From Acidaminococcus massiliensis (GTDB taxonomy: Bacteria; Bacillota; Negativicutes; Acidaminococcales; Acidaminococcaceae): a stretch of 64,000 nt of DNA. The notes beneath the pieces are model-generated. The model was given only the letters and a program-made list of their open reading frames with translations, was not told the origin of the DNA and made no database searches. The stretch covers positions 1,600,311-1,664,310 of the forward strand of contig NZ_LT608315.1 in the NCBI RefSeq assembly GCF_900095825.1, written 5' to 3'. This document shows, one piece after another, positions 8,105 to 17,581 of this stretch (the first letter of the stretch is position 1; each line of letters starts with the position of its first letter). The translations under genes and the position numbers were made by a program.

Positions 8105-9463
8105 ATGTTTGGAATGAAACCGATTACCGGGGCGATAATCGATTCCTTATTGTGGTCAGCCTCTTTGCTGGGGATTTTGCTGTTGTTTGCGACCTTTATC
8201 CGGGTACGCTTCCAATTCTTGAAAAAGTACTATATTTCGGCTTCACTGATTGCCGGTCTCATCGGTCTCATCCTGGGGCCGGAAGTCCTGGGAGTCATCC
8301 CTAAAGATGTCATCAGTTCCTGGGGGGCACTTAGCGGACGGCTGATCATCGTAGTCCTAGCACCCATGCTGATCACCGGCAGCTTTCCCCAGCTGGGCAA
8401 ACTGGGACGGGTCACGGCTTCTCAGTCGGTCTGGTCTAGGCTGGCCACCGCTGCCCAATATGCAGTACCTTGCCTGATGAGTGCCCTGCTCTTTACTCCA
8501 GTCATGGGCGTGAATCCATTGTTTGCTTCTGTCCTAGAACAGGGATGGGCCGGCGGCCATGGCACAGCCGGCGGTATGAAGATGGTGTTCGATTCTCTGC
8601 ATTATGTGGATGGCGCTTCTCTGAGCATCACCTCAGCAACGGTTGGTCTGCTGTACGGGGTCGTCGGTGGGACCATCGCCATCAACTATGCAGCCCGGAA
8701 AGGGTACATTCATAACGTCACCACCCATGATGAAAAGGTGGATGAACTGCTGGGCCATGATCACAGTGAAGTCGGCTCCAATATCACCATCAGCCGGAAC
8801 GTCATCGATATCTTTGCTTTCCATGCCGGACTGGTGGGCGGGGCTATCGTCATCGGCTATCTGCTGATGCGGGCCATGAAACTGTTCTTCAACTTCAATC
8901 TGTACTGGTTCATTGCAGCCATGCTGGGTGGATTGGTGGTACAGGCGCTGATCATCAAGACAAAATATAACAAATGCATCGACCGTCCCACCATGAGCCG
9001 TATCCAAGGGCTGGCACTAGAATTCCTGGTGGCAGGGGCCATCGCTTCTGTCAAGATTACCGTCATCGTAAAATATGCCCTGCCGTTGATCATCCAGCAG
9101 GGGGCCTTCATGATCATCATGCCTGCACTTTTGTTCTTCTTTGGCCCTCGTCTGTTCAAGACCAACTGGTTCGAAAATACCATCGTGGTATTTGGGACTG
9201 CCTGTGGCGTGGTAGCAACCGGTTTCCTGCTGCTGCGGCTGGTGGATCCGGAACTGAAGACAGAATCAGCAGAAGCTTTCGCTGCCAGCCGTCCCTTCTG
9301 CTCTCCTTTCATCGCCGGCGGCATCCTTACCAGTATGATGCCGAACCTGATTGCACAGTATGGGAATCTGGCCGTAGGCTTTGCCTGGACCGCAGCCTTC
9401 CTGGGTATCGTCCTGATTGCCCGGGTGGCAGGACTGCTGAAATTTACCAAGCAAGCTGCTTGA
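8105..9463 (+). CDS. gltS: Sodium/glutamate symporter GltS
   Basis: This 452-residue inner-membrane carrier of the ESS family starts after GGGGGAG. The two inverted five-helix halves are visible, with the first re-entrant loop GWAGGHGTAGG and a second similar region around IAGGILTSMMPNLIAQYG. It takes up L-glutamate with Na+. In a glutamate fermenter this is a central fuel-uptake protein, and the Na+ gradient would come from decarboxylation. The protein is somewhat longer than E. coli GltS (about 400 residues), with an extra hydrophilic loop around residues 205-225 (TTHDEKVDELLGHDHSEVG). It is followed by a terminator at 9492. Confidence 0.88.
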   Translation: MFGMKPITGAIIDSLLWSASLLGILLLFATFIRVRFQFLKKYYISASLIAGLIGLILGPEVLGVIPKDVISSWGALSGRLIIVVLAPMLITGSFPQLGKLGRVTASQSVWSRLATAAQYAVPCLMSALLFTPVMGVNPLFASVLEQGWAGGHGTAGGMKMVFDSLHYVDGASLSITSATVGLLYGVVGGTIAINYAARKGYIHNVTTHDEKVDELLGHDHSEVGSNITISRNVIDIFAFHAGLVGGAIVIGYLLMRAMKLFFNFNLYWFIAAMLGGLVVQALIIKTKYNKCIDRPTMSRIQGLALEFLVAGAIASVKITVIVKYALPLIIQQGAFMIIMPALLFFFGPRLFKTNWFENTIVVFGTACGVVATGFLLLRLVDPELKTESAEAFAASRPFCSPFIAGGILTSMMPNLIAQYGNLAVGFAWTAAFLGIVLIARVAGLLKFTKQAA

Positions 9464-9491
9464 TTGGAATTTGAAAAGTAAATTGAACAAG

Positions 9492-9535
9492 AAGAGGTGT
9501 GAGCCATAAGATTCACACCTCTTTTCAGCCACTGG
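9492..9535 (+). terminator. Intrinsic terminator after gltS
   Basis: Arms AAGAGGTGTGA (9492-9502) and its complement (9523-9533) close a hairpin followed by TT. The next gene's ribosome site starts directly after it, so read-through may still express that gene. Confidence 0.8.
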
Positions 9536-9546
9536 AGGAATCAATC

Positions 9547-10584
9547 ATGGATTTTACCATATTGGGAATGGGAAAGACCGGCCATGCAGCAGCCTGTTAT
9601 TTGATGGAGCAGGGCCATAAAGTCACTGTATGGGACCGCAATCCGGATAAGATTGCAGCACTGCAAGAAAATGGAATCTCCATTTATGGGCAAATCGTTG
9701 GAGTGTTCCGTCCTGAATCCTGCCAAGCTATCGGAGAAGCCGTTGGAGAAAGCCGATATCTCTTGGTATTTACCACGGCAATCGGACACCGGCCCATTGC
9801 AGAAGCGTTAAAGGGAAAGCTGCAGCAGGGGCAGCGGATCCTGATCTTCAACGGAAATTGGGGTGCTGTGGAATTCGCCGAATGCCTGGGGAACGAACTG
9901 GAAGAAAAAGAAATCATCCTGGGAGAAACGGGAGCCCAGATTTTTGCGGCCTCTCTCAAAACGACGGGTCAGAGCTATTTGAAATCTTTGAAGAAAGCCG
10001 TTGATTACAGTACCTACCCGGCTTCCTGTGCGGAAACAGTCAGTACCGAACTTCTTTCTGTCTTTCCCCAGCTGCACCCGGTGGGCAATGTTTTAGAAAC
10101 TTCTTTGAATATGTCCAACCCCATAGCCCATTGCCCTCTGGATCTGTTCAATCTGGCAGCCATTGATGCGGGCCAGGAAAAATTGATGTTTGCGTCGGAA
10201 TATACGTCTCCTAGAGGGGTTGCCTATACGGAGCAAGTGGACCGGGAACGGCTTGCCCTGTTGGAGAAAATCGGTGTCAAAGGGCAAAGCCTGCTGCAGC
10301 TGTTCAATAAATCATGGCAGAGCGATTATACGGATCTGTATACGGCTTTCAAAAAAATTAAAAGTTATCAGACGGCCAAATCTCCCACCGACTTTGCTTC
10401 ACGCCATTTTACAGAAGACATTCCCTTTGGCATCCTGCCAATCCAGAAACTGGCCCAAAGACATGGAGTGGAGACACCCTATATCGATGCCATGCTGGAT
10501 CTGTACCGACTGGTACTGGGAGAAGAATTCAGCAGGGGAGAACCGGATCTTACTGAGGTTGATTTGAAAAAATATATGGGATAG
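9547..10584 (+). CDS. NAD(P)-dependent opine (octopine/nopaline) dehydrogenase family enzyme
   Basis: The 345-residue cytoplasmic enzyme has an N-terminal Rossmann fold (FTILGMGKTGHAAACYLMEQGHKVTVWDRN) and the octopine dehydrogenase C-terminal domain, including the N-P-I-A-H segment that holds the family's catalytic histidine and a DAMLDLYRLVLGEEF tail. Opine dehydrogenases join or split an amino acid and an alpha-keto acid at a secondary amine. Here, downstream of gltS and near peptidases, oxidative cleavage of an imported N-(carboxyalkyl) amino acid is the more likely direction (inference). The ATG at 9547 has a GGAGG site; an ATG at 9499 lies inside the terminator. A fragment of a paralogue's 3' end lies at 26934-27008. 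Confidence 0.8.
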   Translation: MDFTILGMGKTGHAAACYLMEQGHKVTVWDRNPDKIAALQENGISIYGQIVGVFRPESCQAIGEAVGESRYLLVFTTAIGHRPIAEALKGKLQQGQRILIFNGNWGAVEFAECLGNELEEKEIILGETGAQIFAASLKTTGQSYLKSLKKAVDYSTYPASCAETVSTELLSVFPQLHPVGNVLETSLNMSNPIAHCPLDLFNLAAIDAGQEKLMFASEYTSPRGVAYTEQVDRERLALLEKIGVKGQSLLQLFNKSWQSDYTDLYTAFKKIKSYQTAKSPTDFASRHFTEDIPFGILPIQKLAQRHGVETPYIDAMLDLYRLVLGEEFSRGEPDLTEVDLKKYMG

Positions 10585-10585
10585 G

Positions 10586-10622
10586 AAAAAGGACCGTGGA
10601 AATGTTATCCATGGTCCTTTTT
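10586..10622 (+). terminator. Intrinsic terminator after the opine dehydrogenase gene
   Basis: AAAAAGGACCGTGGA pairs with TCCATGGTCCTTTTT (one G-T pair) around a seven-base loop and ends in a T run. Confidence 0.88.
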
Positions 10623-10784
10623 CAATGATGAGATAAAAATCAGAAAATTCCTATATTTCTGCAGAAACGTAGTAAAATGGAATTGTATAAAATAAATACA
10701 GGGAAGGAGTTGGGTACAAAAAATACCATAATGAAAAACGGTAAGCATCGTCTAAAAATTGCTGAACAAAGGGGGGAATTATCA

Positions 10785-11777
10785 ATGAAACGATTTTGGC
10801 ATCTGTTGGCTATGGGGATTTGTCTTTTCTTGTTTTCTTCAACTTGTCAAGCGGCTGTGCAGGATAAATATCCGCTCCCTGCTCCTTATGCGCAATTGGA
10901 AAAACAGTATCTGGAAGAATATCCTGATTTACAGAAGACCATGGATGATATGATCCTGACTACAGAGAAACAAATGGCAAAACCTCAGAATGATATCCTT
11001 CACAATCGGATATGTACGGCCCTGGTGTACCAGATGGCAAAACATGATAAGCTTTCTAAAAAGGAAACTCGTCTTGCCATTGCTGGGGACTTACTGCATA
11101 ATATCGCCAAACAGGATAAGGATTATGTACTGAGCAATCCTAAACTGCTGGAAAATACTATCGAAATGACAGCGGAACTTCGAAAAAGAGGATATCTGAA
11201 AAAATCCCATGAATTCATGGAGAAAGCGGAAATGTTCCGAAATCACAAATTGGGAAATAACCGGGGCTTGATCCATCATTTGACGGGAGCAGTCTTGGCC
11301 GGGGAACTTTTGCAGAAAGAAGGCTTCAAACCAAAAGACATTGCTCTGCTCCAGGCCTGCATTGTAGAACATTCGACCGGATACTGGTATTTCAGAGATC
11401 AAGTAGATAAAATGTTCCCCGAAGTACCGGAAGCCTGGAAATATGTCTATCCGGAACCTGAAAACCGTTTGGCCGACTATATCCATGATGCAGATTTGGT
11501 ATCTCAGTTTGTCCCTGCATCTGTAGTTCCGGAAGGCAGCAAGTGGCGGAATCTGGCAACCAATCGCTGGGGAGCTGATCAATCTGCCAAATCCCAGGCC
11601 CACGTGGTCTATTATGTATTTGACCGGCTGTATGGAGAAGCGCGTACTCCCATCGGAAAAGCCATGGCTAAAGAAAAATGGGACGGCATTTCTTCTCAAT
11701 TGAAGCAGTTGATGGGAATCAAACAGGAGGAAGATCCTATTCAGCTATTTGGGATTCCGGCGTTTTGGAAGAAATAG
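10785..11777 (+). CDS. Secreted HD-fold phosphohydrolase-like protein
   Basis: The 330-residue protein starts after GGGGGGAA with a clear signal peptide (MKRFWHLLAMGICLFLFSSTCQA), so it should be exported to the periplasm. The rest is helical, with an HD-domain order of residues: H in ILHNRIC, LLHN in place of the usual LLHD, HH in GLIHHLTG, EH in ACIVEHST and HDAD near the C-terminus. Most metal-binding positions of an HD hydrolase are kept, but the central Asp is Asn. Exported HD proteins are uncommon and I cannot name a substrate. The gene stands alone between two terminators. Confidence 0.65.
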   Translation: MKRFWHLLAMGICLFLFSSTCQAAVQDKYPLPAPYAQLEKQYLEEYPDLQKTMDDMILTTEKQMAKPQNDILHNRICTALVYQMAKHDKLSKKETRLAIAGDLLHNIAKQDKDYVLSNPKLLENTIEMTAELRKRGYLKKSHEFMEKAEMFRNHKLGNNRGLIHHLTGAVLAGELLQKEGFKPKDIALLQACIVEHSTGYWYFRDQVDKMFPEVPEAWKYVYPEPENRLADYIHDADLVSQFVPASVVPEGSKWRNLATNRWGADQSAKSQAHVVYYVFDRLYGEARTPIGKAMAKEKWDGISSQLKQLMGIKQEEDPIQLFGIPAFWKK

Positions 11778-11783
11778 ATTAAA

Positions 11784-11824
11784 AGGGGACTTGTGAATTT
11801 GGGTGAATTCACAAGTCCCTTTAT
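11784..11824. terminator. Bidirectional terminator between convergent genes
   Basis: GGGACTTGTGAATT pairs with AATTCACAAGTCCC around TGGGTG, with A-rich and T-rich flanks on both sides. It serves the genes ending at 11777 (+) and 11857 (-). Confidence 0.85.
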
Positions 11825-11856
11825 AAATTTGAAAACAAAGAAAAATGGAAACACTG

Positions 11857-13281
11857 TCAGTGCAAATCATCTTCTTTTAATGATTGATTACTGTACTCAT
11901 ATAAAAAAGCTACAATAAATTTCATGGAGCGGATATAGTCATCCACTTTGAGATTTTCATTGGGAGAATGATGATTGCTGTTTGTATTGCCTGGGCCGAT
12001 TCCAATAATCTTTAAATCAGGAATCACTCTGCGTAAAGCTATAGCTGGACCTGCTCCCAGTTGGGTTATTTCTTTAACCAAGGGTTTATTGTAAGCAAGA
12101 AGAGCCGCTTTTTCCAGACAGGCAGTTTCTGGAATTTCCATGGATGTTTTTACCGGGAAAGTACCATCCAGATAATCAACTTTTATATCCGAAAGACCTA
12201 ATTTTTTAAAGTGCTCCTGTAGTAATGTTGCAATCCGATTGGGATCCTGATTGGCAACTAAATAACAGGATAGTCTTGCATGAGCGTCATGCGGTACGAT
12301 GCCCCGGGGTTTAATATACATTTGCCCTGATTCCAGTCCGCAAATTGACATGGTTGGAGTAAAATACATTTGCTTTTTTAATTCCAATCCAGATACATGA
12401 TTGACAAAATGGGCTAATCCTAATTTCTCTTTCTCAAATTCTTCATCATAAGGAAAGTCGCGTAATATCTTTAATTCGTATTCAGTTGGGGTTTCGATAT
12501 TATCATAAAAACCTTTAATTTTAATTTTTCCATCGGGTGATTGAAGAGATGCTAAAGCCCAAATTAAACGCCAAGATGCGCTGGGCACAATGGAACCCAT
12601 ACGGCCATGTACATCATTTGTTGCTGTTTTGACGCTTATATCAAAAGAACAATTACCACGTACACCATAACGGGCCCACGGGCCACCATTTCCCTGGCGG
12701 CGCCCATTTTCCCAGAAGCAAATATCAGCTTTGCAAGCTTCTCGAAAGAGTGCAGGATGATTCTCAACATAATCCATCATGGAGGGGCTTCCACTTTCTT
12801 CATCACCTTCAAATAGATATTTGATAGTGACGGGAAGCGTACCTGTAACGCTGAGGATGGCTCTTATAGCCTGGATACGAGAGAGCAAAGGACCTTTGTT
12901 ATCTGAAATACCCCGTCCGTATAGGAAATCCCCTTTTTCTGTTAAGGCAAAAGGCTTGCCTGAATCCCATTTCGACGGATCGCCTGCTTCGACTACATCA
13001 TAATGGTTGTAAAAAAGAACTGTTTTTTGCTTGAGACCCTGTTTTTCAGAAGTCAGGAGATCGTTTCCCTTATTTACTTTTAATCGATGTGATGGTAGAT
13101 CTGTTTTCTGCAGCTGCTTTTCTATGAAGACACGAGCTTTTTCTCTTTCATTTTTTTGAGAAGCCGTACTTTCTATCGAAATGAAGTCTATTAATTCTTT
13201 GATATATTCCTCTCTATGAGCATCAATAAAAGTAAAGATGTCGTTTATCTGGGAATTGACCGATTGGTTTCCTTCTTTCAT
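11857..13281 (-). CDS. M20-family metallopeptidase (dipeptidase/amidohydrolase)
   Basis: The 474-residue cytoplasmic enzyme has the M20 di-zinc site in order: NHYDV (His ligand), GRGISDNKG (bridging Asp), FEGDEESGS (catalytic and ligand Glu), then a dimerisation domain and a C-terminal NSNHHSPNE (final His). The start at 13281 follows GAGGTGATT. It probably cleaves dipeptides or N-acyl amino acids. The divergent LysR gene at 13454 is its likely regulator, and the dipeptide ABC transporter beyond that gene would supply substrate. Confidence 0.87.
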   Translation of the reverse strand: MKEGNQSVNSQINDIFTFIDAHREEYIKELIDFISIESTASQKNEREKARVFIEKQLQKTDLPSHRLKVNKGNDLLTSEKQGLKQKTVLFYNHYDVVEAGDPSKWDSGKPFALTEKGDFLYGRGISDNKGPLLSRIQAIRAILSVTGTLPVTIKYLFEGDEESGSPSMMDYVENHPALFREACKADICFWENGRRQGNGGPWARYGVRGNCSFDISVKTATNDVHGRMGSIVPSASWRLIWALASLQSPDGKIKIKGFYDNIETPTEYELKILRDFPYDEEFEKEKLGLAHFVNHVSGLELKKQMYFTPTMSICGLESGQMYIKPRGIVPHDAHARLSCYLVANQDPNRIATLLQEHFKKLGLSDIKVDYLDGTFPVKTSMEIPETACLEKAALLAYNKPLVKEITQLGAGPAIALRRVIPDLKIIGIGPGNTNSNHHSPNENLKVDDYIRSMKFIVAFLYEYSNQSLKEDDLH

Positions 13282-13453
13282 CTACAATCACCTCATTCTA
13301 AGAAGTTACAGTTTAATAAAAAAAGTCACTGATATTAGAAAAATTAACATATTGCAATCAGAATGTATAGTATATATAATTTAAGATAAAGCTAATTTAT
13401 TGTTATTTTTTCAAAAAATGTTTACTTCGTTACTATTTTAGCAGGTATAAATC

Positions 13454-14377
13454 ATGGATTTAAAAGAAGAAAAATATATTACGATATTAGCAAAATATGG
13501 AAATATTTCAATCGCAGCTGATAAATTATTTATCTCTCAACCAGCACTTAGTATGTATGTGAGAAAGATAGAAAAGATCCTTGGAGTAAAGCTTTTCGAT
13601 AGGAGTGGCAAAAAGTTTGTATTGACTCCTGCAGGTGAATTATATGTACAAAAAGCAAAAGAAATGCTTCGCTTAGATGAAGAATTCCATGCGGGACTGA
13701 ATGATTTCAATAACAATATGAGTGGAAAACTTTCCATTGGAATCGAATCTTCACTCAGTCCTCAAGTCTTATCTCAGCTTCTTCCGGCATTTCACAAAAA
13801 ATATGCCAACGTTAAAATCGACATCCATGAGATGCTGAACAGTTCTTTGGAAGAAATGCAGAAGAAACACAGTTGTACCTTTTATATTATGCACTTGAAT
13901 AATCTATCTTCTGAATTTCATTGTGATTGTTATTTTCAAGATCAGTTGCTACTTCTTATGTCGAAAGAAAGTAGACTGACAAGATATCTTCAGTCTAACA
14001 ATAAAGAAGATTTATATCCATATATTGATTTAAAAGTCTGTAGGAACGAACTCTTCATTCTCCCTAAGACCATACAAAATATTCGACGACAGTTGGATAT
14101 TATTTTTGAAGAAGAAAATATTTATCCTTCTGAAACTGTTGAAATTCGTATGTTTGATTGTGCTGCTGCACTGGTTTCTGAAAATATGGGAATCTGCTTT
14201 GTGAGGGAGTCTTATCTAAAGCAGCTTCACCTGAAAAAGCCCATTATCAGCTGTATTTTTTCAACGCCCCAATTACGACAGAATAATATCTATATTTGTT
14301 ATTTAAAAGACCATATTCTTACGGACTATGAAAAATATGCGTTAACGATACTGAAATCATGTTATCCATTTCAATAA
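13454..14377 (+). CDS. LysR-family transcriptional regulator between peptidase and dipeptide transporter
   Basis: The 307-residue LysR protein has the helix-turn-helix ILAKYGNISIAADKLFISQPALSMYVRKIEKILGVKLFDRSGKKF and a normal-length effector domain. The ribosome site is weak (AGCAGG). It is divergent from the M20 peptidase and lies just upstream of the dpp-like operon on the same strand, with its own terminator between. Control of one or both neighbours is inferred from position. It is AT-rich, like the downstream transporter genes. Confidence 0.87.
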   Translation: MDLKEEKYITILAKYGNISIAADKLFISQPALSMYVRKIEKILGVKLFDRSGKKFVLTPAGELYVQKAKEMLRLDEEFHAGLNDFNNNMSGKLSIGIESSLSPQVLSQLLPAFHKKYANVKIDIHEMLNSSLEEMQKKHSCTFYIMHLNNLSSEFHCDCYFQDQLLLLMSKESRLTRYLQSNNKEDLYPYIDLKVCRNELFILPKTIQNIRRQLDIIFEEENIYPSETVEIRMFDCAAALVSENMGICFVRESYLKQLHLKKPIISCIFSTPQLRQNNIYICYLKDHILTDYEKYALTILKSCYPFQ

Positions 14378-14387
14378 ATGATTCAGC

Positions 14388-14423
14388 AAAAGAGCCATTG
14401 GTTGCAAAACCAGTGGCTCTTTT
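14388..14423 (+). terminator. Intrinsic terminator after the LysR gene
   Basis: AAAAGAGCCATTGGTT pairs with ACCAGTGGCTCTTTT (one mismatch) around GCAAA, followed by T residues. Confidence 0.87.
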
Positions 14424-14524
14424 ATGTTAAAAATTTATTTAAGCCAATACACTTGAATGAAATAGTGAAATAAAGTAACAAAGTTAACAAAAAAGACACG
14501 AATAAGAAAATATTAATTCTATTC

Positions 14525-14549
14525 TAAGATATATATAATATACATCTTA
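14525..14549. promoter_or_regulatory. Possible operator upstream of the dipeptide transporter
   Basis: TAAGAT and ATCTTA form an interrupted palindrome in the 290-base AT-rich gap 14424-14715 before the first permease gene. A similar ATATATAATTTAAGAT string occurs in the divergent region near 13374-13388. Both could bind the LysR protein encoded between them. Apart from this and an unassigned promoter, the gap shows nothing. Confidence 0.3.
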
Positions 14550-14715
14550 AGGTAGATATGCTATTTTAATAATAAATCATGAAACATTTAATAGTGATTT
14601 AATATAAATGTTAGGGAAAAATGATAATTTAGCAAAGAAATCCAATTAACTTATTAATTTTACTATGCATAAGTATAAAGTAATATAAATGCATAATTAT
14701 TAGGAGGGCTTATTT

Positions 14716-15675
14716 ATGTGGAAATATATCCTGAAACGCTTTGCTATGCTGATTCCTGTTATGATGGGAACAATCCTTGTTGTATTTTTTATCATGGATC
14801 AGTCGAATGTAGATCCTGCAAAAATCATGCTTGGCGATGCTGCAACTGCAGAAAATATTGCTCATCTCCATAAACAATTGGGATTGGATGATCCTTTCTT
14901 TGTTCGTTATTTTCGATATTTGGGGAATTTACTCCATGGTGATTTGGGGATTTCCTATACTTACAAAACTTCTGTAGCAGGGCAAATCGCTTCCCGGTTG
15001 CCAAATACAGCAATTCTGGCTGGATCCGGTGTGTTTCTGACTGTGATCATTGGCATTCCCTTGGGAGTTATTTCTGCAAAACACCAATTCAGTATATTTG
15101 ATAATGTTTCAACGGTCTTCACCTTATTTGGAGCAGCGGCTCCTGCTTTTTGGGTCGGACTTGTGCTGGTTATGGTATTTAGCCAGCATCTTCACTTATT
15201 CCCTGCATCTGGAATGGGGAGAGGGACTGTCGGTCTTTTAAAATCCCTTATTTTGCCGGCTATCACTCTGAGCTTGAGCGGTACTGCCAATGTTGCACGG
15301 ACAACACGTTCTTCTATGTTGGAGGTCATCCGAGCTGATTATATCGATACGGCACGAGCAAAAGGAACAGATGAAAGGACAATCACTCTCCGTCATATGT
15401 TGAGAAATGCTTTGATTCCGGTAACTACTGTAGTTGGCTTGAATTTTGGTGTATTGCTTGGTGGATCGGTCCTTACTGAAACCGTATTTGCTTGGCCAGG
15501 GATTGGGCGATATGTAATCGAATCCATTAAATCACAGGACATACCTAGTGTTTTAGGATGTGTCGTTGTCCTTTCCATTTTATTTACTGTGGTCAATCTT
15601 TTTGTAGATATCTTATATGCTTATATTGATCCTAGGATTAAAGCACAATATAAAAGTGCAGGAGGTTCAAAATGA
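14716..15675 (+). CDS. dppB: Dipeptide/oligopeptide ABC transporter permease (DppB type)
   Basis: The 319-residue inner-membrane permease starts after AGGAGGG. It has the DppB layout: a first helix (FAMLIPVMMGTILVVFFIM), a periplasmic loop, then the binding-protein-dependent permease domain with the EAA-type loop around DTARAKGTDERTITLRHMLRNALIPV and a C-terminal DILYAYIDPRIK. It pairs with the DppC-type gene, whose start overlaps its stop by four bases. With the two ATPases and the lipoprotein downstream it makes a complete five-gene importer. Confidence 0.93.
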   Translation: MWKYILKRFAMLIPVMMGTILVVFFIMDQSNVDPAKIMLGDAATAENIAHLHKQLGLDDPFFVRYFRYLGNLLHGDLGISYTYKTSVAGQIASRLPNTAILAGSGVFLTVIIGIPLGVISAKHQFSIFDNVSTVFTLFGAAAPAFWVGLVLVMVFSQHLHLFPASGMGRGTVGLLKSLILPAITLSLSGTANVARTTRSSMLEVIRADYIDTARAKGTDERTITLRHMLRNALIPVTTVVGLNFGVLLGGSVLTETVFAWPGIGRYVIESIKSQDIPSVLGCVVVLSILFTVVNLFVDILYAYIDPRIKAQYKSAGGSK

Positions 15676-16586
15676 CTCAGCAGGGAATGAAGAAGGCTAC
15701 AGGAATGAATGAATATCAGGGAAGAAGCTTATGGGGAGAAGCATGGCATCGGTATAAAAAAAATAAAGTCGCTGTTGCCGGATTGGTTGTAGTCATCGCA
15801 CTCCTGATTATCGCACTGGGGACGATTGTAATCGATCTTGTAACTCATGAAAGCGTCTATAATGAATTGGTTTTGAAGCAGGATATTTATCGAAAACTTG
15901 CAAAGCCAAGTATGCAGCATATCTTTGGCTGTGATGAATATGGACGAGATATTTTTTTCCGGATGGTCTGGGGAACTAGATATTCTTTGTTTATTGGGGT
16001 GTCTTCTATATTATTTGCTTTAGCAATTGGATTGGTACTAGGTTCTATTGCAGGTTATTATGGCGGTAAAATTGATAATTTCATTATGCGAATCATGGAT
16101 GTTTTTCTTTCTATTCCCTCAATGGTCATGGCAATTGCCGTCGTCACTGCTTTAGGTACAGGAACTTTTAATTTAGTCCTTTCGATTGCTATCCCTCAGA
16201 TTCCACGATTGGCACGAATAGTCCGAGCTTCTGTCATGACTGTTCGTGATAGAGAATTTATAGAATCAGCTAGGGCGGTTGGAGCCAACGATAGGCTGAT
16301 TATTACTCAATATGTTTTGCCGAATGCAATGGCTCCTATTATCGTGCAAACTTCACTTTATATTGGACAGGCTATTTTGGCTATAGCCGGGTTGAGTTTC
16401 CTTGGTATCGGAATTCAGCCCCCAACGCCAGAATGGGGTTCGATATTAAATGCGGCCAGAACATATATGAGACAGGCTTGGCACATTTCCCTGATTCCAG
16501 GATTGGTAATTATGTTTACGGTGCTTTCCCTTAATGCAGCCGGTGATGGCTTGCGAGATGCGCTGGATCCAAAGTTAAAGAATTGA
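15672..16586 (+). CDS. dppC: Dipeptide/oligopeptide ABC transporter permease (DppC type)
   Basis: The 304-residue second permease overlaps dppB in an ATGA junction, which indicates translational coupling. It has the long N-terminal cytoplasmic lead (WGEAWHRYKKNKVAVAGLVVVI), HIFGCDEYGRDIFFRMVWGTRYSL, the EAA loop ESARAVGANDRLIITQYVLPNAMAPIIVQ and the C-terminal GDGLRDALDPKLKN found in DppC proteins. It forms the membrane channel together with DppB. Confidence 0.93.
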   Translation: MTQQGMKKATGMNEYQGRSLWGEAWHRYKKNKVAVAGLVVVIALLIIALGTIVIDLVTHESVYNELVLKQDIYRKLAKPSMQHIFGCDEYGRDIFFRMVWGTRYSLFIGVSSILFALAIGLVLGSIAGYYGGKIDNFIMRIMDVFLSIPSMVMAIAVVTALGTGTFNLVLSIAIPQIPRLARIVRASVMTVRDREFIESARAVGANDRLIITQYVLPNAMAPIIVQTSLYIGQAILAIAGLSFLGIGIQPPTPEWGSILNAARTYMRQAWHISLIPGLVIMFTVLSLNAAGDGLRDALDPKLKN

Positions 16587-16597
16587 GGGATTTGAAT

Positions 16598-17581
16598 ATG
16601 GCATTCTTGGAAATTAATAAAATCAATATCGACTATGTTACTGAAGATGGGGTTGTGGAAGCTGTCAATGATATAGATCTTTCTTTAAAAGAAGGAGAAT
16701 CATTAGGACTCGTTGGTGAGACCGGCGCAGGGAAAACTACCTTAGCAAAATGTATCATGAGAATTCTGCCAGAAAGAACAGCTAGGATTAATTCTGGAGA
16801 AATATTTTATAAAGGTACTGATTTGTTAAAGCTAGAACCTGAAAAAATGAGGGAAATCCGTGGATCAGAAATCGCTATGATTTTCCAGGACCCTATGACA
16901 GCGCTGAATCCAGTGTTAACAGTAGGCGAACAAATTGCAGAAGCGGTACAGAATCATCAGAAAGTCGATGATGCGGAGGCTATGAAAAAAGCAGAAGAAA
17001 TGCTTGAACTGGTGGGCATACCTGCTGCACGGAGTTCTGAATATCCTCATCAGTTCTCCGGAGGAATGCGTCAGCGTGTGGTGATTGCTATTGCTCTTGC
17101 TTGTAACCCTAAGCTGCTTATTGCGGATGAGCCAACAACAGCTCTGGATGTGACGATTCAGGCCCAAGTGTTGGAAATGATCCAGAAACTCCGTACTCAA
17201 ATGAAAAGTTCCCTGATTCTCATCACTCATGATTTGGGGTTGGTAGCACAAAATTGTGAGAGTGTTGCCGTGATCTATGCAGGGGAAATCGTAGAATATG
17301 GAACAGTCCATGATATCTTTAAGGATATGAAGCACCCTTATACGGTAGGTCTTTTCACTTCTATTCCCAAAATCAATGAAGATGTGAAACGTTTGACACC
17401 GATTCCAGGAAATACGCCCGATCCTGTGCATCTTCCCAAAGGGTGTAAGTTTTGTACAAGATGTGCGTATGCGACAGAAAAATGCCAAAATGAACATCCA
17501 GAACTGTATCAATCCAGTGAGGGCCATTTTGTTCGCTGCTTTTTGAAAGGTCAGGGGGGAGAGAAATATGGAAAACAGTAG
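16598..17581 (+). CDS. dppD: Dipeptide ABC transporter ATP-binding protein (DppD type)
   Basis: The 327-residue cytoplasmic ATPase has Walker A GETGAGKTT, the signature QFSGGMRQRV, Walker B LLIADEPTTALD, a switch His (LITHD) and the C-terminal oligopeptide extension with cysteines (CKFCTRCAYATEKC) typical of Dpp/Opp ATPases. The ATG at 16598 has a GAGGGA site; a TTG at 16583 overlapping dppC is less likely. It powers import with DppF. Confidence 0.93.
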   Translation: MAFLEINKINIDYVTEDGVVEAVNDIDLSLKEGESLGLVGETGAGKTTLAKCIMRILPERTARINSGEIFYKGTDLLKLEPEKMREIRGSEIAMIFQDPMTALNPVLTVGEQIAEAVQNHQKVDDAEAMKKAEEMLELVGIPAARSSEYPHQFSGGMRQRVVIAIALACNPKLLIADEPTTALDVTIQAQVLEMIQKLRTQMKSSLILITHDLGLVAQNCESVAVIYAGEIVEYGTVHDIFKDMKHPYTVGLFTSIPKINEDVKRLTPIPGNTPDPVHLPKGCKFCTRCAYATEKCQNEHPELYQSSEGHFVRCFLKGQGGEKYGKQ

